Of a stretch of 14,077 bases of DNA, positions 1 through 6,548 are shown piece by piece (the first letter of the stretch is position 1; each line of letters starts with the position of its first letter). This stretch comes from Duncaniella sp. (GTDB taxonomy: Bacteria > Bacteroidota > Bacteroidia > Bacteroidales > Muribaculaceae). The position numbers were made by a program, and so were the translations under genes. The stretch is from contig JAIDJD010000080.1 of the NCBI GenBank assembly GCA_029052375.1, positions 1 through 14,077 on the forward strand, given 5' to 3'. Below the pieces are notes generated by a model, which saw only the letters and a list, made by a program, of their open reading frames with translations, searched no databases and was not told the DNA's origin.

Positions 1-151
1 TAATTTTGTATTGCCCTAATGGAATAATGGGTAAGAACATTGAAATAATGCCGTGTGCAATTCGTGAACAACGGAAATCGTGGCATTACAATATTCTGAA
101 TACTACTTAGTTACAATGATAAACCTCGGCTTCTCCGGGGTCACCACCAAA

Positions 152-187
152 ACTCAATCACTTATAAATCAAGTGGTTGAGTTTTTT
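152..187 (+). terminator. Intrinsic terminator of a + strand transcript entering from the left
   Basis: A 12-bp stem (152-163 with 171-182, one G-T wobble) closes a 7-nt loop and runs into a T tract at 182-187. The T tract is on the + strand side and the other flank has only a short A run, so it should stop rightward transcription. The gene it serves is outside or at the left edge of the window. Confidence 0.8.
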
Positions 188-351
188 CGTTATAGACATT
201 TTGTCCACAAATTGTGAGTCCGCGGATATTCGGTCAGCGGAATTATCAATACTTGTCATAGAAGCCATGCCCTGAGGCAAATTGCTGTCTGTGTCCATGA
301 TATTTCATCACTGGCCAGATATGTTTCTTGTCTTCCGGAAATCAGATTCAC

Positions 352-392
352 AAAAAAGCATCCCCTGAGCGCGCTGTGCGCTCAGGGGATGC
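352..392 (-). terminator. Intrinsic terminator of the large surface-protein gene
   Basis: A perfect 15-bp stem (358-372 with 378-392) closes a 5-nt loop (373-377). On the - strand it is followed by six T (A tract 352-357). It starts about 25 bp after the stop codon of the 418-4755 gene, so that gene ends its own transcript. Confidence 0.93.
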
Positions 393-417
393 CGGGTATT
401 TGCTGCGGTGCGCAAGA

Positions 418-3400
418 TTATCTTACGATGAGCTTGGCCACCTTAGACGATGCTTTCACTACATAGACTCCGGTGGTTGCGCGGACTTCGGTCTCAGCCT
501 TGCCAAGGCCGTTGTACAAGACGCGGCCATCGGCGGCAGACACCATAACGGGGAGACCTTCGCATCCGGAGATCACGATACGTCCGGCCTCGGCGCGGAT
601 TACGATGTCATCAGCCGAGGGGAGAACTATCGCCGAAGAGCCTGCGGCAACTGTCTCGGAGCCTTTCGACTCGCGCACACCGTAGAGTGCGGTCACAGTC
701 CAGAGGTGTGAGTCGGGATTGTCTACATTGTCGGTATAGGATGTGGTGGCGACAGGGGTCTCGTTGACAAGCTGGCCGTCGCGGTAGACATTGTAGCCTG
801 TCACCTCCATTCCGTATGACGAAAGGGGTGTGAATGTGACGTCGTCGAGCATCAGCATGAACGAGTTGGTCGCACACGAGCGGATGGCAAAGTAGCGGGC
901 GCCCTTGGGCAGGTCGGTCTGGCAGAGTGTCCATGTGCCGGGCACTTTGTCGACATTGAAGCCTGTGGCGGTGAAGTCTGCCGGGTCGAGCGAACCGGTC
1001 GAGTAGAGAACCTCGATACGTTCGGGATAGTCAGAGTTGTAGCTGCGGGCGTAGAACGATACGGTCTGTGCGTCGCCGCTGAGCTCGGGAGATATGGCCC
1101 AGTCGTCGGTAGTGCCGTTGTCGTAGCGCGCAAACGCCGCGAGATACTGCTTGCCTGAATGGGGGCTCAGGTATTTATTGCCCTCAAACATCCCGACGGT
1201 GCTGAACATGAAGAACGACGCGAGAGTCTTTCCGGCGTCGATTCCGGGGAGGTCTACCTCGCCGAAACCGCAAATCGCCGAGGCGTCAAGGTCTCTCATG
1301 GCCCATCCTTCGGCATAGTGGCTCCAGGCCTCGGTCGACTCGAAGTCGTCGGTGACGGGCGATGCCGGGGCGGCGGCTATCTCGGGTGCATTCCAGGAGA
1401 GAGCCACACTGGCGCCGTCGGCGGCCTTGATGGCGGTCAGAGCGGCAGGCGCAGGGAGGGGCGACACCATAGGTGTCACTACAAATGTCTCCGAAGCGTC
1501 GTTGTCAGGTGTGGTGTCGCCGGTATGAGACACCACAGCCTTGAAGGCGATGGCCTTATCGGCGAGGGGGCTCATGGTGGAGGTGAACTCTACCGAGCCG
1601 TTTCCGAGCGAGGGTATGTCGGCTCCATCGGCGGTGGCATAGAGGCTGTCGTCGGCATAGAGCTCTACGACATAGCCCGAGGCATTGTCGCTGCCGTTGT
1701 TGGCGATATCGACAGCAATCTTGAACTCCTCGCCGCCCCTGACATGGGCAGGCGCGCTGACAGCCTTTATCTCAAGGTCGATACCGGCCATAGACTCGAC
1801 ATTGATATTGTCGATATATGTCGAGATATAGGGACGGTCGTGGGTGGTGGCGGTGAACTTGAGGCTTATGTTTTGGCCTGCATACCCGGCGAGCGAGAGA
1901 ATCACCTCGTGCCATCCGCGAGTCTGTCCGATTTCCACAACGGTCTTGTTGAAGATCTCGGTCCACTCGCCGCCGTCGGCGCTCACAGCCACGGCCAGAG
2001 TGTTGAGGTCGTTCCCGTCGTTGTCAGGAGTATAGCTGTAGAATCGCAGGATGGGGGCCTTCATGTCGGCCAGGCTTATCTTGCCGGTCGTCATAGCGCC
2101 GCAGTATCCTGCAAAATATCCGTTCATGGTCATCAGGCCGCCGTCGCCGTCCTGCGACACAACGTCGCTGTTATCGGCCTGGGGTGCCCAGTTGCCATAG
2201 TTGATGCGCTCGGCCAGGTAGATGGTAGATGCACGGCCGCCGGCATACGACTCATGGAATTCGTTGTAGGGAGTGCCTGCGGGGATGCTCTTAGTCTCAG
2301 TCTTTCCGCTCTCGCCTCCATCGGTGACAGCCGAAACGGAATACTGTACAAACTTCTGGCTTCCGGCCTCTACCCCTGCGAATGTGTACGAAGTGCCGGA
2401 CACGTTTTCTGCTATAGGTTCGCCGTAAGCATTGACGTCATAAATATTGTAGCGCACTTTGGCGGGATTTATCGCGTTGCCGTCGGCAGAGAGAGACACC
2501 TCGTCCCACGACAGAGCAATCTCGCCGTCCGAGACCTCGGATATGGCCACCGCCTCTGGTGCGGCTGCCAGCGGAGTGCCTACGAAGGCTGTCAGAGAGG
2601 CTTCGGGCCCTGCATCCTCGCCCTTGAAGGCAACGGCGCGGTATGTGTGGTCGCCGCCCTGCTCGAGGATATCATCGAAGGTGAGGAGAGCACCGGGAGC
2701 GGGTGCAGTGAATGTGTGGACAAGGGCTTCGCCGCGGCTGAGTTCGATGCGGTCGATGGCCGAGAGGGCGGCGCCGCTCATGTCTGTCTCCGGGGCCTTG
2801 AACGACACAGCTGCCTTGTAGTCTCCGTTTGCATCGGGAGTAACGGCAAGCTCGGTGGGACGCGAGGGGGCTCCGGCGCTTATGCCTGCCTCCACAGATA
2901 TCATGCACACCTCAAGGTTGTACATATCGGCGGCGGATATGCCGTGCAGGCCTATGTGGTATGTGCCGGTAGCGGCAGGTGCAATGAAGCCGCCGAATGT
3001 CTCGTATTCGCCCGAGAGTGTCACAGGCTCCACGAGTGTGGATGTCATGTCGGCAGGCGCGGCGCCGGCACCCCACTTGGCTTCGATTTTCTCAGGATAG
3101 CGCGCGTTGGAGCTGCGGGCCTTGAAGGTGGCGCGATAGAACTTGCCTGCCTCAAGCATCAGAGGGGGAGATATGAGCCAGTCGTCCATGGCAACCGAGC
3201 TGTACTTCACGCGCACGAGGCCGGACGCGTATTCCCACGTTTTGCCGTCGCCGTTGGCATCGACCACGGTGAAGAATCCGATAGACTCGGGCGCACTGAA
3301 ATCCTCGGTCCAGGGGAGCACTGGATTGCCGCACACCACCTTGTTGGACTCGGTTGCTTCCGACACACAGGCGTGGTTGTCGGCTGTGACGGTATAGCTG

Positions 3401-4755
3401 TAGGCCTGCATTCCTGCCGCGGCGTCGGGAGTGTCTGTCACGGATGTCTCAGAGACATTGCGGGCTATCACGATATTGCCGGGGAGGCGTGTCACAGTAT
3501 AGGTCAGCGCGGCCGCATCGATATATCCGCCGTCGGCAGACTCCGACACGGGATTCCAGGACACGGCTACGGTGCCGTCGGTGTTCTCTGCCTTCACACC
3601 TTCGGGGGCCAGCGGAGTGCCGAAGCCCACAAACTTGTCGACAGTCACCTTGGGCGACGAGCCCTTGTCGTTGGCCACTGAGACAGTAAAGGTATATTTA
3701 CCGCGCTCGGCAACGGCAATCGGAGCCTTTGTGACGGCGCCGAACGCTGTGGTGCCCGATGCGGCCTCTATACCGTTGCAGAGGACTGTGTATGAGAGCT
3801 GTCCGGAAGCCTCGGTGCCATCGTAGAGCGTCGAGGGAGCGGTAAAGCTGACATATCCTGAGAGCGAGCCGCCCTCAAAGACGGCTTCAGCGCCGGCCAC
3901 AGCCGCGGGAGCATCATCCTCGGCCGGAGGTGTAGGCACGTAGAGACCCACCACCTGGCGTCCCTCTGCAAAGTCCATGAGCTTGGTGGCCGCGCCGGTG
4001 TTGAGGTCAACCTCGCAGAGATATGTCTGAGGGCCGCCGGGACCAACAGTCCAGAACATACGTCCTGAGCGGGGGTCTATTGTCGCAGAACCGGTGATGA
4101 GCGGGAGCTGACCGGTCTCGCCGATGAGTGTGGTCTCGCCGGTCAGACGGTCTATTTTGTGCAGCGACGAGGAGTTGACAGTGACAGATGTGCCATTAAT
4201 CTCCACATCCGACGATATGCCGTAGAGCTGTCCCGAAGGGGCCGCGGCGATTGCAATCCAGTTGCCCTCCATCTCTCGGATGGGGGTGACGGTCTCGCCT
4301 GACTTGTCGTAGGTGATTGTAGCGAACACCATGCCTGTGTTTTTCTCGTTGGAGAAGAATCCGTATATTTTGTCATCATAGGGATTCAGGGTCAGGTCGT
4401 AGGGCAGCGCTGTGAGTTTGGGATAATTGGTCCAGAGCTTCGAGCCATCGGTCATCGAATATGCGTCGACATAAACGACTGTACCATACTGAGCATTGCA
4501 TCGCGTTGCATAATATACGTCTCCGTACATTACTCCATTGTAGAACGATGCATAACCGGGATCCATGGCAATATCCATCTGCCATGAGCCGGCTTCTGTT
4601 ACCGGAAGCGTCCACAGACCTGTCAGTGTTTCATCCTGAGATGAAATCACCATGCCTTTCATCTGAGGCACAGTAGTGGATGTGTCGGCGGCGAACGATG
4701 GAACAGACATTCCAACGGCATAGAGAGCCGCCAACATAGAAACAAAATTTTTCAT
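418..4755 (-). CDS. Large secreted multidomain protein: propeller-like N-terminus, FN3 and choice-of-anchor-J domains, sorting-type C-terminus
   Basis: This 1445-residue protein has a Sec signal peptide at about 1-22, cleaved after SFA. Residues 40-275 show repeated short strands of a beta-propeller type (motifs such as LTLNPYDDKIYGF and ATIDPRSGRMFW). Ig/FN3-like domains follow at about 285-378, 381-475, 630-726 and 731-826. Lectin-like choice-of-anchor-J modules lie at about 480-622, 830-987 and 1134-1310; the first and third share DDW-ISP and a YPE-IE motif. A CARDB-like domain is at about 990-1093. The last 65 residues resemble a type IX secretion sorting domain (G-VYVVKA near the end, then LIVR). 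This suggests an exported adhesin or glycan-binding protein; the ligand is unknown, and whether the tail works needs T9SS genes elsewhere. The ATG at 4755 fits the signal peptide and the promoter about 60 bp upstream. It appears monocistronic. Confidence 0.9.
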   Translation of the reverse strand: MKNFVSMLAALYAVGMSVPSFAADTSTTVPQMKGMVISSQDETLTGLWTLPVTEAGSWQMDIAMDPGYASFYNGVMYGDVYYATRCNAQYGTVVYVDAYSMTDGSKLWTNYPKLTALPYDLTLNPYDDKIYGFFSNEKNTGMVFATITYDKSGETVTPIREMEGNWIAIAAAPSGQLYGISSDVEINGTSVTVNSSSLHKIDRLTGETTLIGETGQLPLITGSATIDPRSGRMFWTVGPGGPQTYLCEVDLNTGAATKLMDFAEGRQVVGLYVPTPPAEDDAPAAVAGAEAVFEGGSLSGYVSFTAPSTLYDGTEASGQLSYTVLCNGIEAASGTTAFGAVTKAPIAVAERGKYTFTVSVANDKGSSPKVTVDKFVGFGTPLAPEGVKAENTDGTVAVSWNPVSESADGGYIDAAALTYTVTRLPGNIVIARNVSETSVTDTPDAAAGMQAYSYTVTADNHACVSEATESNKVVCGNPVLPWTEDFSAPESIGFFTVVDANGDGKTWEYASGLVRVKYSSVAMDDWLISPPLMLEAGKFYRATFKARSSNARYPEKIEAKWGAGAAPADMTSTLVEPVTLSGEYETFGGFIAPAATGTYHIGLHGISAADMYNLEVCMISVEAGISAGAPSRPTELAVTPDANGDYKAAVSFKAPETDMSGAALSAIDRIELSRGEALVHTFTAPAPGALLTFDDILEQGGDHTYRAVAFKGEDAGPEASLTAFVGTPLAAAPEAVAISEVSDGEIALSWDEVSLSADGNAINPAKVRYNIYDVNAYGEPIAENVSGTSYTFAGVEAGSQKFVQYSVSAVTDGGESGKTETKSIPAGTPYNEFHESYAGGRASTIYLAERINYGNWAPQADNSDVVSQDGDGGLMTMNGYFAGYCGAMTTGKISLADMKAPILRFYSYTPDNDGNDLNTLAVAVSADGGEWTEIFNKTVVEIGQTRGWHEVILSLAGYAGQNISLKFTATTHDRPYISTYIDNINVESMAGIDLEIKAVSAPAHVRGGEEFKIAVDIANNGSDNASGYVVELYADDSLYATADGADIPSLGNGSVEFTSTMSPLADKAIAFKAVVSHTGDTTPDNDASETFVVTPMVSPLPAPAALTAIKAADGASVALSWNAPEIAAAPASPVTDDFESTEAWSHYAEGWAMRDLDASAICGFGEVDLPGIDAGKTLASFFMFSTVGMFEGNKYLSPHSGKQYLAAFARYDNGTTDDWAISPELSGDAQTVSFYARSYNSDYPERIEVLYSTGSLDPADFTATGFNVDKVPGTWTLCQTDLPKGARYFAIRSCATNSFMLMLDDVTFTPLSSYGMEVTGYNVYRDGQLVNETPVATTSYTDNVDNPDSHLWTVTALYGVRESKGSETVAAGSSAIVLPSADDIVIRAEAGRIVISGCEGLPVMVSAADGRVLYNGLGKAETEVRATTGVYVVKASSKVAKLIVR

Positions 4756-4817
4756 TTAATTAATTAAGTGATTATGATTGGATGTATATCGCCATGATAT
4801 ACACAATTTTATCAGTG

Positions 4818-4848
4818 CAAAGATACTGAAAATAGCTGTCATTTCAAA
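4818..4848 (-). promoter_or_regulatory. Bacteroidota-type promoter of the large surface-protein gene
   Basis: On the - strand, TTTG (4848-4845) is followed after 19 bp by TATCTTTG (4825-4818), a full match to the TAnnTTTG -7 element at normal spacing. Transcription would start near 4812, giving a leader of about 57 nt before the ATG at 4755. Confidence 0.75.
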
Positions 4849-4869
4849 ATGCGCCCCCAATTGCCACTC

Positions 4870-4905
4870 ATTCACATCGCTATTCACATCGCAATTCACA
4901 TCGCC
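4870..4905. repeat. Three 12-bp tandem repeats upstream of the surface-protein promoter
   Basis: The unit attcacatcgcN occurs three times head to tail (4870-4881, 4882-4893, 4894-4905), differing only at the last base; a degenerate fourth unit may follow at 4906-4917. The array ends 22 bp upstream of the -33 element, a position suited to activator binding. It could also be simple slippage. Confidence 0.85.
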
Positions 4906-4949
4906 ATCCACCCTGCCGCAGTCCGGCGCCTCAATATGCCCGCCAATGA

Positions 4950-4969
4950 TATCTGCATCTATCTGCATC
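4950..4969. repeat. Perfect 10-bp tandem duplication
   Basis: The unit tatctgcatc occurs twice in a row (4950-4959 and 4960-4969) in the gap between the acetyltransferase and the surface-protein gene. No function is evident; it may reflect slippage. Confidence 0.8.
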
Positions 4970-4970
4970 C

Positions 4971-5000
4971 CCGCCGTGCATACCGCGCGACGTGCGGCGG
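4971..5000 (-). terminator. GC-rich hairpin just after the acetyltransferase stop codon; weak terminator candidate
   Basis: Bases 4971-4979 pair with 4992-5000 (9 bp, two of them G-T wobbles) across a 12-nt loop. The hairpin begins 2 bp past the stop codon of the 5003-5581 gene. No T tract follows on the - strand, so it may be a pause or 3'-end stabiliser instead of a true intrinsic terminator. Confidence 0.35.
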
Positions 5001-5002
5001 CC

Positions 5003-5581
5003 TCACCTCGGGAGGTCTCTGACCTTGCGGCAGGGATTGCCTACGGCGAGGGTATAGGGCTCTATATCCTTGGTCACCACGCTGCCGGCGCCTACCACAG
5101 CCCCATCGCCTATGGTGACGCCCGGAAGAACCGTCACATTGCTCGCTATCCACACATTGTCGCCGATGGTTATCGGGCGGGCACACATTATGCCTCGGTT
5201 GCGGGGCCCGGCCTCAAGCGAATGGATTATGGTACAGAGGCTGACGTTGGGCCCGATGAACACATTGTCGCCGATGGTCACGTCTGCCTCGTCGAGAATC
5301 ACGAGGTTGAAATTGCCCGTAAAATTATTGCCCACACTGATGTTGTACCCGAAGTCGCAGTGGAACGGAGGATTGATTATCAACTTCTCTCCCGTCGAGC
5401 GGAACAGCCCCCGGATAATAGCCCGGCGTTCATCCTTGCGCGAGGGAGGCAGAGAGTTGAACTCAAAACACTTTTCCTCACACCTTGCCAGGTCTCGGCC
5501 AAACTCTTCGGCAAAGCCATCCACCCACACCCCCGCCCTCAGCAGAGCGATATTGTCCATTGCATCGTTCAGATTTTCCAT
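5003..5581 (-). CDS. Sugar O-acetyltransferase, maltose/galactoside acetyltransferase type (left-handed beta-helix)
   Basis: This 192-residue protein matches the Maa/LacA family in length and layout and should transfer acetyl from acetyl-CoA to a sugar hydroxyl in the cytoplasm. The N-terminal 60 residues form the family's helical cap (FEFN, then a basic segment ending IIRGLF). Hexapeptide repeats of the left-handed beta-helix run from about 66 to 185, including VTIGDNVFIGPN, ITIGDNVWIASN and VTIGDGAVVGAG. His120, in a TIIHSLE context, sits where the family has its catalytic histidine (T-HPL). The end GNPCRKVR is typical. The natural sugar cannot be told. It lies 31 bp after the porin gene and may be partly co-transcribed, but it also has its own promoter. 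Met8 (ATG at 5560) is an alternative start; the annotated start would be leaderless. Confidence 0.9.
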   Translation of the reverse strand: MENLNDAMDNIALLRAGVWVDGFAEEFGRDLARCEEKCFEFNSLPPSRKDERRAIIRGLFRSTGEKLIINPPFHCDFGYNISVGNNFTGNFNLVILDEADVTIGDNVFIGPNVSLCTIIHSLEAGPRNRGIMCARPITIGDNVWIASNVTVLPGVTIGDGAVVGAGSVVTKDIEPYTLAVGNPCRKVRDLPR

Positions 5582-5585
5582 ACGG

Positions 5586-5617
5586 CAAAATTACAAAAAA
5601 TCCGAATACAGCTCAAA
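5586..5617 (-). promoter_or_regulatory. Promoter of the acetyltransferase gene, overlapping the porin stop codon
   Basis: On the - strand, TTTG (5617-5614) lies 20 bp before TAATTTTG (5593-5586). Both elements and their spacing match the Bacteroidota consensus. The -33 element includes the last codons of the porin gene. The -7 element ends 4 nt before the ATG at 5581, so the transcript would be leaderless, or would have a leader of about 20 nt if Met8 is the start. Confidence 0.6.
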
Positions 5618-6548
5618 AACGGGCCACTAATTCCACGACGGCCTTGGAGCGGTCCGAGGGGGTGCGGGGGTTGAGAGACTGCTCGTAGTTGAGGCGGATG
5701 TCGGCCTGGAGCGGAGCCCGTCCGAGGCTGAGGGTGACGCCTCCGGTCAGACGGTGGCGCGCCTCGGTTTCGGCGCCGCCGTCGGCCCCTATCCAGTCGT
5801 ATCTCCCGACAAAGGATATACCGGTGAACACCTTGCCCAGTGGCAACCGGCAGACGCCGAAAACATCCACCGCATCCACCGGAGCGAAGGCCCCGTGACG
5901 ATAGTTCTTGCGCAGATACTCAGCCTCGACGTGCCATCGGCCATCATCCCAGAATCCGCCCGCCGAATAAAACATCGCGCGCACATCGCCCTCGCTCCCC
6001 TTGCGGCAACCGCCCGAGAGCGTCCACCCACGGGCGGGCACAACCTGAGCCTTGAGGGCAAAGTCGAGGCTCCCGGGGCCGGGGCCGTTGAACACTCCGC
6101 CCTCCAGCGTCAAGGGCACACGCCCGCCCGAGCGCCACTCCACGACCGCACCCATGTCGCGCACGCTCTCCTTGGCTATGAAAGACCTGTCGGCAAAATA
6201 CTGAGTATGCGGCGAGCGGTGGGCATCGATGGTGAACGGCACCCTCATATGCCCCATCCTCAGGCCAAGACCCTCGGCAGGATACAGACTCACATACACA
6301 TCGAGTATCTTCATCTCGCCCTTGTCCGAGAAGTCTGCCTCGGCCTTGTATCCCGCCACAGGGGCCACCTTGCCGGCGACGCTCATCCTGGCGTTGCGCA
6401 CACCGAAGCGTCCGTCACCTGTCCCCGTCGTCCACTCATACCGCGCACGGACAGTGGAGTGAAACTCAAGGCCTGGCACACCTCCGCCATCCTCGCCGCG
6501 CGCTCCGAGGGCCAGAAGTGCGGCAAGGGCCAGCCACGCGGCCCTCAT
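5613..6548 (-). CDS. Outer-membrane porin of the phosphate-selective OprO/OprP family
   Basis: This 311-residue protein has a signal peptide (about 1-18, ending GARG) and alternating beta strands, and it ends in phenylalanine, the usual C-terminal signal for beta-barrel insertion by BAM. Residues 47-128 carry the family's recognisable block: FGVRNARMSVAGK, an acidic AEADFSDKG segment, LDVYVSL, LRMGHMRVPFTIDA and ADRSFIAKE, equivalent to the stretch with G-F--PF and ERS in OprP-type porins. It is shorter than OprP (over 400 residues), so some loops or strands are reduced. It should let phosphate or another anion cross the outer membrane. Its start codon overlaps the PiT stop codon by 4 bp (ATGA), which indicates translational coupling and supports a phosphate role. 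True selectivity cannot be read from the sequence. Confidence 0.85.
   Translation of the reverse strand: MRAAWLALAALLALGARGEDGGGVPGLEFHSTVRARYEWTTGTGDGRFGVRNARMSVAGKVAPVAGYKAEADFSDKGEMKILDVYVSLYPAEGLGLRMGHMRVPFTIDAHRSPHTQYFADRSFIAKESVRDMGAVVEWRSGGRVPLTLEGGVFNGPGPGSLDFALKAQVVPARGWTLSGGCRKGSEGDVRAMFYSAGGFWDDGRWHVEAEYLRKNYRHGAFAPVDAVDVFGVCRLPLGKVFTGISFVGRYDWIGADGGAETEARHRLTGGVTLSLGRAPLQADIRLNYEQSLNPRTPSDRSKAVVELVARF

Larger units (their letters stand above)
1..417. other. AT-rich intergenic region without a convincing gene
   Basis: This stretch is visibly more AT-rich than the rest of the window. A frame open from the left edge stops at a TAG at 108-110 (about 35 residues) and could be the tail of a + strand gene, but I do not recognise it. 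A 33-codon + strand frame (116-217) and a 46-codon - strand frame (158-298) also exist; both run through the terminator hairpin and look like chance. The two terminators listed separately are the only elements I can support. Bases 188-351 show no structure I can name. Confidence 0.6.

Noticed and set aside
121..150. Possible tRNA or tmRNA 3' end (a small hairpin followed by tcaccacca)
   Set aside because: The small stem does not have a T-arm with a TTCRA loop, and no acceptor-stem partner was found upstream.
116..217. 33-codon + strand frame running through the left terminator
   Set aside because: The stop codon lies beyond a strong terminator, so the frame would not be fully transcribed from upstream. 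No recognisable product.
158..298. 46-codon - strand frame in the left intergenic region
   Set aside because: It ends inside the + strand terminator hairpin, has no promoter or recognised sequence, and is short enough to be chance.
1159..3681. 840-codon open frame on the + strand
   Set aside because: It lies entirely opposite the well-supported surface-protein gene. GC-rich codon use leaves few stops on the other strand. The translation has no domain pattern, and no promoter precedes it.
4756..4968. 70-codon - strand frame upstream of the surface-protein gene, with a DVN repeat
   Set aside because: The repeat is just the 12-bp DNA tandem repeat translated. The frame runs through the promoter at 4818-4848 to the next gene's start, and its ATG arises from the 10-bp duplication. 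Not convincing as a gene.
4778..5674. 298-codon + strand frame
   Set aside because: It covers the acetyltransferase gene in antisense and has no recognisable domain; the acetyltransferase shows clear hexapeptide repeats on the other strand.
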